Shown here: positions 43,304 to 51,958 of the stretch, in pieces | Numbering within the stretch: the stretch's first letter is position 1 | Layout: each line of letters opens with the position of its first letter | DNA from: Sacculina carcini | Taxonomy: Eukaryota; Arthropoda; Thecostraca; Sacculinidae | DNA length: 64,000 nt | Direction: 5' to 3' | Assembly (NCBI GenBank): GCA_916048095.2 | Contig: OU696576.1 | Span: 2,087,501-2,151,500 of the forward strand | Notes under the pieces: model-generated | Told to the model about the DNA's origin: nothing | The model's input: the letters and a program-made list of their open reading frames with translations, nothing else | Databases searched by the model: none | Translations under genes and position numbers: made by a program

Positions 43304-43304
<1 letters not shown>
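43108..43304 (-). mobile_element. Ribozyme-bearing PLE-like unit (second copy)
   Basis: It is almost identical to 14429-14632, in inverse orientation, again between TA tracts. It holds a hammerhead at 43147-43182. Located next to a full PLE, it is probably a solo terminal segment. Confidence 0.65.
43147..43182 (-). ncRNA. Hammerhead ribozyme (canonical core)
   Basis: All 36 bases are identical to the ribozyme at 14552-14587: GTCA/TGAC stem I, CTGACGA core, GGTC/GACC stem II, GAAA, ACGT stem III. Conservation between copies 28 kb apart shows recent spread or selection. Confidence 0.82.

Positions 43305-43344
<40 letters not shown>
43305..43344. repeat. (TA)n microsatellite
   Basis: A TA tract lies between the small ribozyme unit and the PLE left repeat. 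Confidence 0.93.
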
Positions 43345-43348
<4 letters not shown>

Positions 43349-43467
43349 GATTTGTTGAAATCAACAGCAATCTGGGCACTGTTGTGCTGGTACGATAGCT
43401 TCTCTATGCTGCGCACGATTTTTCTGTGTTCAGGAGACAACACACTCAGTTGTTCACTGAAGTTTAT

Positions 43468-43511
43468 TCCTCGAGGCACCTTTCGGCTATCACTAGCCAT
43501 CGTCAGGAGAA
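43468..43511 (-). ncRNA. Hammerhead ribozyme of PLE A (left copy)
   Basis: It has the same 44-base motif as 45435-45478 on the other strand: stem I TTCTC/GAGGA, core CTGACGA, stem II GGCTA-GTGA-TAGCC, GAAA, and a two-pair GG/CC stem III before the cleavage-site C. Confidence 0.85.
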
Positions 43512-43659
43512 GTAGATATAACACAATACAAAACAAAATACACAATACCAAACAGTCCACGATAAACGGTGTTTATATACAAGGTGAGACAATATATCAC
43601 TCATGTGCCAATGTGGCACCTACATAATGACACCTATGCGGCAAACGGTCGTTACAAAA

Positions 43660-45252
43660 TTAGCACCTATGTGCCAAGGTCGATTGGTGTCGCATGGATG
43701 GGAGGGCGACATCTGGCTGTTGTTGAATGTTAATTTCACATTTATTTTTATTAATAAATACAGCTTCAATTATTTTGAGCCTACGGATATCATTTTCTCT
43801 GTAAATGATTTCGGTTTTCTCATCCATAGTCTTTCGGTCCACTTTGATTTGATGCTGCTGGCGGTAGTGCCTGGCAATGGCTCCGTCTTGAAGGTGTGCT
43901 GAAATTCGTTTGGACAGCGTTGTTGTTGTGTAGCCAATGTAGTGCGAGTTTCGGCTACTGCAGTCACCAGTTGTACATGTATGCTGGTACACTACATTGG
44001 TTTCTTGCAACATGCTGGTCTTGGGAAGGCAACTGTTCTTCATCACCAAGCTGCGTGTTTTGCGTGTCTTGTAATAAATGACAAGATGCAACTTGGTGCC
44101 TTCTTCTGTTGGCTGCACGTTTCTATCGACGATTCTTCTGATGGCGTTCTCATCATCTCGATAGGCAGAAGACATGATGTTCTTGTAGTACAATTTGATG
44201 GTCATTGTCTCTTTGTGTTTTCTCTCTTCTTCGATATATTTCGACAATTTGTCGCGTATTACACGATCAATGGTCGTTTGTTCGTAGCCGTTGTTTACTA
44301 GTAGTTGCCGGACTCTGTTCAGCTCTGTGCTCGTTGCAGACCATGTTGAGCAATGCGTAATCGCTCTGTTCACGAACGACCTTATGACGCTCATCTTATA
44401 CGCTTGCGGGCACTCACTAGCGGCGTTCAGACAGAAGCCTAGGTCTGTATTTTTCGTATAGACGGCTGTGGAAAATGAGGTCTCGTGTCGTTCTACTGCA
44501 ACGTCCAAGAAACTCAGTTTGCAATTCGCTTCCTGCTGATGTGTGAACTTCAAACATGAGTTTCGCTGAAGCTGATTTGCCAACTGAAGTACAGCGTCTT
44601 CCTCGGCACATATAAATACATCATCGACGTACCTGGCGTATATTGGTGGCTTGCAAGTCGGTTCTGTTGCGAACGTAGTTGTTTCAACGTGGCCCATGTA
44701 GAAATTGGCGAAAAGCACGCCGAGAGGAGAACCCATCGCTACACCGTCGTGTTGGATGTACATCTTTCCATCTGGTGCGTAGAACGGTGCTTCTTTCGTG
44801 CAGGCACACAACAATTCTCGGAGATACGCCTCAGGAATTTGGAATTTTTGCTGTGAGCTGCGGTAGAGATGGTGACAAATGATATCTATGGTCTCGTCAA
44901 CAGGAACATTCGTGAAAAGAGATTCAACATCCATCGTGTGCATTTTCCCGTTGGGCTGAGTCGCTTTCAGAATTTTCAAAAATTCTTCTGATGACTTTAT
45001 GCAAAAATCGTCGGGCAAGTACGGTGAAATCAAGGCGTTGAGCTCTTTTGCCAGTTTGTATGTGACCGACGGTGTCTGGCTTATAATTGGGCGAATAGGA
45101 TAACCATCTTTATGCGTTTTTATGTTGCCGTACGCATAGCCCAATCTATGGTCGCCTTCAATGATGGACAATTTGTTTTCACTCGTGGTATTGCACTTGC
45201 GGATAATTTTATTTAGCTTAATTTTCATTTCAGATGTCGCCCTCCCATCCAT
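43660..45252 (-). CDS. PLE A protein: reverse transcriptase plus GIY-YIG endonuclease
   Basis: The 530-residue open frame has no internal stop. The RT has GNIKTHKDGYPIRPIISQTP near residue 45, THDVES-like MDVESLFTNVPVDE near 107, the block HDGVAMGSPLGVLFANFYM near 170 and the box ARYVDDVFIC near 208. The C-terminus (about 410-470) carries the PLE nuclease with a cysteine-rich lead-in (VVYQHTCTTGDC), SHYIGYTTTTLSKRISAHLQ and RRLKIIEAVFI. PLE proteins copy their RNA at a nick made by the GIY-YIG domain. The true N-terminus (about 60 residues, found in the terminal segments) is missing from this frame, so it is 5' truncated yet otherwise intact. Confidence 0.92.
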   Translation of the reverse strand: MDGRATSEMKIKLNKIIRKCNTTSENKLSIIEGDHRLGYAYGNIKTHKDGYPIRPIISQTPSVTYKLAKELNALISPYLPDDFCIKSSEEFLKILKATQPNGKMHTMDVESLFTNVPVDETIDIICHHLYRSSQQKFQIPEAYLRELLCACTKEAPFYAPDGKMYIQHDGVAMGSPLGVLFANFYMGHVETTTFATEPTCKPPIYARYVDDVFICAEEDAVLQLANQLQRNSCLKFTHQQEANCKLSFLDVAVERHETSFSTAVYTKNTDLGFCLNAASECPQAYKMSVIRSFVNRAITHCSTWSATSTELNRVRQLLVNNGYEQTTIDRVIRDKLSKYIEEERKHKETMTIKLYYKNIMSSAYRDDENAIRRIVDRNVQPTEEGTKLHLVIYYKTRKTRSLVMKNSCLPKTSMLQETNVVYQHTCTTGDCSSRNSHYIGYTTTTLSKRISAHLQDGAIARHYRQQHQIKVDRKTMDEKTEIIYRENDIRRLKIIEAVFINKNKCEINIQQQPDVALPSMRHQSTLAHRC

Positions 45253-45434
45253 GCGACACCAATCGACCTTGGCACATAGGTGCTAATTTTGTAACGACCG
45301 TTTGCCGCATAGGTGTCATTATGTAGGTGCCACATTGGCACATGAGTGATATATTTTCTCACCTTGTATATAAACACCGTTTATCGTGGACTGTTTGGTA
45401 TTGTGTATTTTGTTTTGTATTGTGTTATATCTAC

Positions 45435-45478
45435 TTCTCCTGACGATGGCTAGTGATAGCCGAAAGGTGCCTCGAGGA
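45435..45478 (+). ncRNA. Hammerhead ribozyme of PLE A (right, inverted copy)
   Basis: The stem I 5' strand TTCTC (45435-45439) pairs with GAGGA (45474-45478). The core CTGACGA is at 45440-45446. Stem II GGCTA/TAGCC closes a GTGA tetraloop (45448-45461), then GAAA (45462-45465). Stem III is GG/CC (45466-45467/45470-45471) with A15.1-T16.1 (45465/45472), and the cleavage-site nucleotide is C45473. All invariant core bases are present. Confidence 0.87.
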
Positions 45479-45625
45479 ATAAACTTCAGTGAACAACTGA
45501 GTGTGTTGTCTCCTGAACACAGAAAAATCGTGCGCAGCATAGAGAAGCTATCGTACCAGCACAACAGTGCCCAGATTGCTGTTGATTTCAACAAATCGTG
45601 CATACATAATGGCCTCCTTCCAAAG

Positions 45626-45652
<27 letters not shown>
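45626..45652. repeat. (TA)n microsatellite
   Basis: A short TA run follows the PLE A right segment. Confidence 0.9.
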
Positions 45653-45656
<4 letters not shown>

Positions 45657-45774
45657 TATTTTGTTTTTGTTTAATTTTTTTTCCCGTGTTTTTTGGTTTT
45701 TTCCATGTTTTTTCCCTTATATATACACATACATACATATACATCTATATACACACATATATTAATACGTCTTC

Positions 45775-46272
45775 TTATAATAATATTTGTGATGGCAAGG
45801 TTCCTAAATTAACATGCCCATCCCTACTATTTATATTTACATTATTTATTATGTAGGCGGCTTCTACTGTTTTTCTTTCAGATTTTTTCCCACATTCAGC
45901 TACAACTTCCACCTTTTCCCAGTTGGGTAAACTGCCGCATTCCTCAATGTGTACTACTAATGAATTAGACACTCTGTGATGTCTCATATCCGCACGATGT
46001 TGTTTTATTCTCGTTGCAATGCCCTTTCCTGTCTCACCGTAATAAGCCTTATCGCATCCACTACATGGTATTTTATATATACTTTTTATATGTACTACGC
46101 TATCTTTATTGGTTAGTTCGTTTCCTGTTTGAGTGTTCCTAGATGTTTTGACTGTCTTTTTCATAAGTTGATCGGATATTTTTAATCTTGTTGTTGGTAC
46201 CAGCATGTAGTTTGTTCTCTTCAATATAGTGTTCAGTTGTCTGCACTCCTTTGATTCTGGAACGATTATCAT
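45775..46272 (-). pseudogene. PLE C GIY-YIG endonuclease fragment
   Basis: The frame encodes only the C-terminal part of a third Penelope-like protein. The linker NYMLVPTTRLKISDQLMKKT is followed by the zinc-type lead-in SIYKIPCSGCDKAYYGETGK, then GIATRIKQHRADMRHH and a late glutamate region (RKTVEAAYI). No RT precedes it, so it is a 5'-truncated copy. It differs clearly from the nucleases of PLE A and PLE B. Confidence 0.82.
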
Positions 46273-46312
46273 GTCCTTATTTGTATTGAGTGCACACTTT
46301 TTTCTTTGATGT

Positions 46313-46330
46313 TATATATATATATATATA
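46313..46330. repeat. Short (TA)n tract
   Basis: A TA run lies between PLE C and the inverted segment of PLE B. Confidence 0.85.
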
Positions 46331-46372
46331 TTCCGCATAAAGAAGTTGCACTCACGCATCCGGTAATGTTAT

Positions 46373-46837
46373 ATGATGAAAAAAGTATACTTCATCGGGC
46401 ACATTTATTTATGTATTAGTACGACTTTTCGCCTCAACAAGGCTTTATCAAGTACTGTTTTATAAAATACATAAAAAAGACGAGCCAAGAACACAACATA
46501 TTTAGTAGATATAAATGAATATAAACATTAAGACACGCGTATAGGATTTTGACACACTTTTAAGTAAATAATAGAAAACTAACAATCGACAATTACATGC
46601 AATGAATATTACCATTTAATCAGAATTTGCAATTAAGTTCAATTCCTTTGCAGCCGTTCATGATGCAGCTTGAGTCATTTTCTTGAATGTATGCTGCCTC
46701 TGCATATCTTCTAGTATCATCGTCTAATATTCCGCTGTGTATAACTGTCCACTTTATCGATACTTCAATTTTGTTATGCTCTTCCATAAAATGCTATATA
46801 ATTGGACCTCCTAGCTTATGGCTGGAGTGTTCCAGGA
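46373..46837 (-). repeat. Inverted 3' segment of PLE B
   Basis: About 465 bp are the reverse complement of 48424-48891: the last 75 codons of the PLE nuclease, the 3' UTR and the ribozyme-like motif. This forms an inverted terminal repeat with the main PLE B copy. The inverse partner pattern is usual in PLE insertions. Confidence 0.9.
46418..46456 (-). ncRNA. Hammerhead-like ribozyme with U3-A8 core (PLE B, inverted copy)
   Basis: Stem I AGTAC/GTACT and the stem II region GCCTT/GAGGC are present around the core TTGATAA. Here GAAA is followed by AGTC instead of ACGTC, so stem III is damaged in this copy. Confidence 0.55.
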
Positions 46838-46851
46838 TTGCTGGTGGGGCG

Positions 46852-48642
46852 ATGAAGATTTTGAAAAACAGTCATAAATTCTTACCGAATAAAATGTCAG
46901 ATGAATTGCATAAGATCAAAGAGATTAAGATGCAAAGCAATACCGTCATCACTCCTACAGACAAGATCGGACGTCTAATGGCACTCAGCACTGAGCACTA
47001 TGAGAGGATGCTGTCTGAATCAACAGTCGAGGGAGTAAATTTTCAGGAAATTAAATCTGTGCTTCCATCCACCAGGCAAGCCCGATTCAACGAAAACCTC
47101 GACTACGTTATACAAAAAAAATATAGAAAGAACAAAACTATTCAGAGTTGCCTCTCTAAGCTCAAATGTAGCTTCCCAATGCCTAGTTCGGCTTACACCT
47201 TACCCAAAGACCACAAGGTCGGAGAGCTGGAAGAGCGACCCATAGTTGCTGCAGTCGACGGGCCAGCCACAAAATTAGCAAAATGTCTTTCGAAAAAATT
47301 GGATGGACTTCTCAATGATGTACCCGCACATCTTAGAAGTTCAGATGAGATTTTGCAGTGGCTTAAAACACTACCACAATGCGGAGTAAAGGGGTTTGCC
47401 TCTCTTGACATTAAAAACGTATATGGTACTATTCCACGCTGCTCAGATGACACCAATAAGGGCCTAGATGAAGTGTTACGTGATTTTTTAATTAACAACA
47501 AGTCCAAAGAGGATATGTTTCATGAGATGGCGGTTGAGGATATTGTTGATTTGGTCAATATGGCCATATTAAATGATGTCGTCATTCAGGGAGCTAAACT
47601 CTATAAACAGATCGAAGGCTTATCAATGGGATATCCACTGGCTCCTCAACTGGCCATCATATTCGCCGACTATTTGGACCAGCAATTTCAAACGGCATTT
47701 CATCGGCCACTCAAATACAAGAGATACATCGATGATATATTTGTAGCTTGGTATGACGACATTGGCACCGCAGTGTTGCTAGCTACCGCCAACTCCATCT
47801 CAAATTTTATTGAGTTTACTATTGAGCTGCCGAAGAATGGCAGACTGGCTTTTTTGGACTGCAGCATCAGCTACAACGGTGAACAATTTGTATCTGAGGT
47901 ATACATGAAGCCACACCACAGCGGCTCAATCACAACTTGGATGTCTAATGGTCCAAAAAGTGCTAAGTGTGCAATAGCATATGGGGAATTTGTGAGGGCC
48001 TCGAGAAGAGCCACTACACCGGCGACACTTCAGACTTCCATTAAGACCATTGAGAACCGATTTAGACAAAATGGCTACCCCGACTATGTGATCAAAAGGA
48101 GCAAGAACAAGGCAATTAGAGATATCAGAGTAGACAAGCAAGCTGAAAGTAAGGAAGACCAATATTTCATCCAACTACCGTATCTGGGTGAAAGCAGTCG
48201 CCGACAATGTTATTCCCTCATCAAGAGAACAGGTCTACAGGGGAAAATACGGGTGTGGTTCGATCCGGGTCGATCGCTGAAGCGGATTTTCGCTCCACCA
48301 AAAGAGTGTTTCAGTGTTTCCGACATAAAACTATGTTGGAGGAAAAATGTCATATATAAGATAGTGTGCACGGTATGTGGAAAAATCTACATTGGTGAGA
48401 CCTCGCGACCAGTACGTGTAAGGATCCTGGAACACTCCAACTATAAGCTGGGAGGTCCAATTATAGAGCAATTCATGGAAGAGCATAACAAAATGGAAGT
48501 ATCGATTAAGTGGACACTTATACACAGCGAAATATTAGACGATGCTACTAGAAGATATGCAGAGACAGCATACATTCAAGAAAATGACTCCAGCTGCATC
48601 ATGAAAGGCTGCAAAGGAATTGAGCTTAATTGCAAATTCTGA
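46852..48642 (+). CDS. PLE B protein: reverse transcriptase plus GIY-YIG endonuclease
   Basis: The open frame reaches back to 46687, but the first 55 codons are antisense of the inverted segment, so homology starts at about 46852. Visible in order are ITPTDKIGRLMALSTEHYER, LPKDHKVGELEERPIVAAVD (RT entry), FASLDIKNVYGTIPR with the first aspartate, IEGLSMGYPLAPQLAIIFADY, the box KRYIDDIFVAW (48-frame residues 345-353) and FLDCSISYNG. The C-terminal nuclease has NVIYKIVCTVCGKIYIGETS, the arginine in RPVRVRILEH and the late glutamate region RRYAETAYIQ. No stops interrupt it. PLEs lack N-terminal parts in many copies, and this one is probably truncated at the junction (46838). Confidence 0.93.
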   Translation: MKILKNSHKFLPNKMSDELHKIKEIKMQSNTVITPTDKIGRLMALSTEHYERMLSESTVEGVNFQEIKSVLPSTRQARFNENLDYVIQKKYRKNKTIQSCLSKLKCSFPMPSSAYTLPKDHKVGELEERPIVAAVDGPATKLAKCLSKKLDGLLNDVPAHLRSSDEILQWLKTLPQCGVKGFASLDIKNVYGTIPRCSDDTNKGLDEVLRDFLINNKSKEDMFHEMAVEDIVDLVNMAILNDVVIQGAKLYKQIEGLSMGYPLAPQLAIIFADYLDQQFQTAFHRPLKYKRYIDDIFVAWYDDIGTAVLLATANSISNFIEFTIELPKNGRLAFLDCSISYNGEQFVSEVYMKPHHSGSITTWMSNGPKSAKCAIAYGEFVRASRRATTPATLQTSIKTIENRFRQNGYPDYVIKRSKNKAIRDIRVDKQAESKEDQYFIQLPYLGESSRRQCYSLIKRTGLQGKIRVWFDPGRSLKRIFAPPKECFSVSDIKLCWRKNVIYKIVCTVCGKIYIGETSRPVRVRILEHSNYKLGGPIIEQFMEEHNKMEVSIKWTLIHSEILDDATRRYAETAYIQENDSSCIMKGCKGIELNCKF

Positions 48643-48883
48643 TTTAATGGTAATATTGATTGCATGTAATTGTCGATTGTTAGTTTTATATTATTTACTT
48701 AAAAGTGTGTCAAAATCCTATACGCGTGTCTTAATGTTTATATTCATTTATATCTACTAAATATGTTGTGTTCTTGGCTCGTCTTTTGTATGTATTTTAT
48801 ATAACAGTACTTGATAAAGCCTTGTTAAGGCGAAACGTCGTACTAATACAGAAATAATTGTACCCGATGAAGTATACTTTTTT

Positions 48884-48891
<8 letters not shown>
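48424..48891 (+). repeat. 3' terminal segment of PLE B (partner of 46373-46837)
   Basis: It is the direct copy of the inverted segment, covering the nuclease end, 3' UTR and ribozyme-like motif, and it ends at a TA tract. Confidence 0.9.
48806..48844 (+). ncRNA. Hammerhead-like ribozyme with U3-A8 core (PLE B)
   Basis: Stem I AGTAC (48806-48810) pairs perfectly with GTACT (48840-48844). The core is TTGATAA instead of CTGATGA. Stem II GCCTT/AAGGC has a GTT loop, followed by GAAA, stem III ACGT and the optimal cleavage triplet GTC. The two core differences are at positions 3 (C to U) and 8 (G to A), which pair with each other in the active fold, so pairing is kept. Confidence 0.65.

Positions 48892-48971
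<80 letters not shown>
48888..48971. repeat. (TA)n microsatellite
   Basis: A TA tract ends the PLE cluster; piggyBac 5' sequence follows. Confidence 0.95.
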
Positions 48972-48973
<2 letters not shown>

Positions 48974-49287
48974 CAGAGTGGGCTACCAATACAAAATACA
49001 CTCATATATATGTATATATATTTATTTTATATTGGAAATAATAGGAAAATAATAACATTTTAACACTTACTTTGTTAGTCACGTGGGGTGTTTGAACACC
49101 CCAGAAGGCAAAAATGCGTTGTTCCTCCTAGTTAAATTACGCCACAACTGCGCCACGACTGGTATGCTACACTCTCAATGATTCAGGAAATTAACTTGAA
49201 GGAGATGAAGAAAATAAATTAGCCCACAAATTATTTAGGAAAATAAGTAAGAGGGGTGTCAAAACACCCCACGTGCCCAACGCAGGG

Positions 49288-51100
49288 AGCTTGTTGTTGT
49301 TGACCAGGATATATTTATAGTATTTTTAGAGCCTTCTAATCAAGAAAAGACTGAAGGAAGTGGCATTATTGAAAGTTCGCAAAAATGTGATATAACAATT
49401 ATTATTTATGCCATTAGTCGACAGTGATCTAAAAATAGATCACCAACTTTAACTACTTTTTTCTAATGATTCTTTTTTATATATTATGAATATAATTCAT
49501 TTGTTATAGTATTTGGACGTTGTACTTATGATATTATATTTTAAATCATTACTTGAGCGTTTTTAACAATTCCTGATAAAGCATTGAAAAAGACCATTTT
49601 TAACCTGTTTTCAGTGGTTCTCTTTGTTGACACACATCATAGACATACGACCTACAGTAAAAAAATGGTGTTACTAATTTATGTATTGCATCATACTGTG
49701 TGGTAAATGAGTGATAGTGGTCGCGAAGCAGCGTTGGCATTTATGCGCGTGCGTTCGTCCTTGAAACGGGCGCGTATGAGTGATAGCAGAGCGAGCGGTG
49801 TAAAGAGCGTTGTGTGTTGCAGCGGGTATCAGGCGTCATGTGGTACGTTGCAATGGTGACGATGGTGCCGTTGTGACGGTGAAAACGGTGAGGCGGATAA
49901 AACGGGGACATCGACGCATTTGATAAAAAATTTGACGCATTTGAAGGGATTTTAAGGCTTTTCACTGTATGGTGTAAGGATTTTGAAGGAATTTTAAGGT
50001 TTTTCACCCAACTTGGTGCATTTCTATTGTATAGAGATGCGACCTTAAAAAACCGACGGTTTTTTTTAAAAACCGTTTACTTGCCAAAAAACTCGACCAA
50101 AAAAATACACGTTTTTTTTTGTTTTTTATGAAGAGTCATGCAAAGAAATCAAATTATGGAAATTATATATTTGGGGTGTTAAATGAATTATTCTTTATCA
50201 ACACATGAGTTATTCACGCTATTAGTGACCCTATCAAAGTGAATTATCATTAAATATGCACAATATAATAGTTATAATGTGTCTGAAAACCCTCATATCA
50301 TTGTTTGCAAGAGACTGTGCGGCACTTCTATGTACAGCACAGTTTTGCATTTAATTATTGAGTTAATCCTTGTGTAAGAAAGCAGGGTTTGAGAACCGTT
50401 TTTCATGCTAAAATCTGAAACTGTTTAAAAAAACAGGTGGCATAATTTTTTTTTAGTTTTTACATATTACATTTTTCCTACCAGAAATGAACTACGTTAA
50501 TTATAACAAGTGTACTCATTTTATTCAGCAGAACAATTATTTGCAAATATAAAAGTACAAACACTGCAATTTGCATTTGCAGTGTCTATACACAAATACT
50601 ACAAATATGCACACAAACTTAGTGTCCGTAATGAGACTGCGAATAATAGCGGGTCGCATTAATCAGAGTGGCAATCCTGACCAGACAAAGGGGCAATATT
50701 TTCGAGTAGGAAAAAAACACTGAAGAAATATATTTAACGTACAAAACGGTATTTGAACACAAATAACTACTTAAAAGAAACCATCATCCATAAAATGAGT
50801 TCTGAAAACAGGTTAATAATGAAAAACCAATTCAACTTTCCTTGATCTGCCGCCAATTTTTTCTAAGTCTCTACATCTACGAAAACCATTTGAAAAAAAA
50901 TTATTTTGAAAAAACATGGTTTAAAAAACAGTTTAAATCAAGTTGTTTAACCAGCCGCTTATACGTACCAGCAAGCTACTTGCTATACAAAAGGTATTTG
51001 AACGTACATCAATCAAATCTATCTGATACTGTTTTAGAAAACATTGTGTCATTGAAAAAACGTTTGTCAAAAAAATACTTGACCGTCGTGTTGTCAGTCG
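49288..51100. other. AT-rich stretch with a MITE, no gene seen
   Basis: Part of it (about 49420-49700: gatctaaaaatagatcacca ... ttctctttgttgac) matches the MITE at 55363-55840. The rest has runs such as aaaaaccgacgg and ggtttaaaaaacagtttaaa, suggesting further decayed repeats around 50040-50960. Reading frames are short and without recognisable domains. Confidence 0.4.
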
Positions 51101-51206
51101 TGTTGTGACCTTGGTTGTGTGTGGTTGTGCGCGCTCCTTGTGTGTATTTGGTGTGCTTTGCTGTGTTTTGCGGACTTGTATCCACTCATTCACCTTGTTT
51201 GTGAAT

Positions 51207-51917
51207 ATGGCGAATACGCACACTCAACACTCGTGTTGTGTGTGCAAATCTAATGTCACGGTTGATTCGAACAAAAATATCGCCTGCAAACTGTGTGAAT
51301 GCTGGAGCCACACGAAATGTGCCAATCTAAGCGGCACGAAGACAGAGCTGCTTAAAGCCATCAACTGGGTGTGCTCTCCGTGTCTCAACAGGGCCACTCA
51401 AGTCCTTTCGGGCACTGACAAGCTATCGGAAGTGGCATCTCGTCTATGTGCAGTGGAGTCATCTTTGGCGCGGCTTGCGAGAAAATCCGAAATTGCTGAT
51501 ACTGGACCTTCGGCTGAACAGGCACCTGCCAGGCTGTCATATAGTGTGGTTGTAAAGTCCACCTCTAAGAAAAACGTGACCACTGGCGATATTGCCCCTG
51601 CTCTGGCAGCCATCCCAGTGAAGAGCTCACGTGCTGCTCCTGATGGCGGGATTATCCTGCAATGCAAGACGTCGGATGAGGCCCAGCGTGCGGTGGAGTG
51701 TGTCCGATCACAGGTAGCTGGTGTGGAAGCGCATGCCCCTTCACGCACTTTACTACGCCCAAAAATCACCATGGTGAATGTACCGCCTGAATCTACCGCT
51801 GAGTCTCTTCTCGAATCCATTCGTCTCAAGAACCCGGAGCTGACAGCGACGCCAACGGATGACTTGAAGGTGCTCTTCGTCACTAAGCCGCGTAACAGAA
51901 GGTACGTAACGACATAG
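51207..51917 (+). pseudogene. LINE ORF1 fragment with PHD-type zinc finger
   Basis: From ATG 51207 the product begins with a C4HC3 PHD-like finger (CCVCKSNVTVDSNKNIACKL, CWSHTKCANL, WVCSPC). A coiled linker and an RRM-like block follow (PKITMVNVPPESTAESLLES, LRLKNPELT-like). The same architecture is seen in the longer ORF1 at 62383-63525 of family A, so this belongs to a sister family. It stops where a 19-bp triplicated repeat begins; the CCHC region is missing. The upstream ATG at 51105 gives a hydrophobic extension that is probably 5' UTR. Confidence 0.75.
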
Positions 51918-51958
51918 TAGCCGCGTAACGACATAGTAGCCGCGTAACGACATAGTAG
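51905..51958 (+). repeat. 19-bp triplicated repeat at a TE-TE junction
   Basis: The unit cgtaacgacatagtagccg is repeated three times without mismatch, the last copy partial. It sits exactly between the end of LINE ORF1 homology and the start of Gypsy integrase homology. Confidence 0.93.

Larger units (their letters stand above)
43345..45650 (-). mobile_element. Penelope-like element A with inverted terminal segments
   Basis: A 1.6-kb reading frame (45252-43660, minus) is bounded by terminal repeats. The segment 43345-43718 recurs inverted at 45236-45605 with only a few changes. Each terminal segment holds a hammerhead ribozyme and the start of the PLE protein (MASDSRKVPRGINFSE and AVDFNKSC). 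The left copy lies downstream of the main frame in the same orientation; the right copy is inverted. Direct and inverted pLTRs are a known hallmark of Penelope-like elements. Confidence 0.9.
41087..49287 (-). mobile_element. piggyBac transposon carrying several PLE insertions
   Basis: The left end CCCTGCGTTGGGCACGTGGG follows TTAA (41083-41086). The right end at 49265-49287 is the exact inverted copy (ccccacgtgcccaacgcaggg). Subterminal repeats are also inverted: gttagtcatgtggggtgttc at 41120 and gttagtcacgtggggtgttt at 49075. The right flank is agct instead of TTAA, so the target duplication is damaged there. The transposase occupies 41491-42931. The 5' part (43.05-48.97 kb) is filled by Penelope-like elements and TA tracts, which expand a roughly 2.3-2.5 kb transposon to 8.2 kb. 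Confidence 0.78.

Noticed and set aside
45386..45856. 156-residue plus-strand frame next to PLE A
   Set aside because: Only residues of the PLE N-terminus (from MASDSRKV) are meaningful. The remainder runs into a TA tract and T-rich flank, so it is not a separate gene.
46687..46851. N-terminal 55 codons of the 651-residue PLE B frame
   Set aside because: They are the antisense of the inverted PLE 3' segment and not part of the protein.
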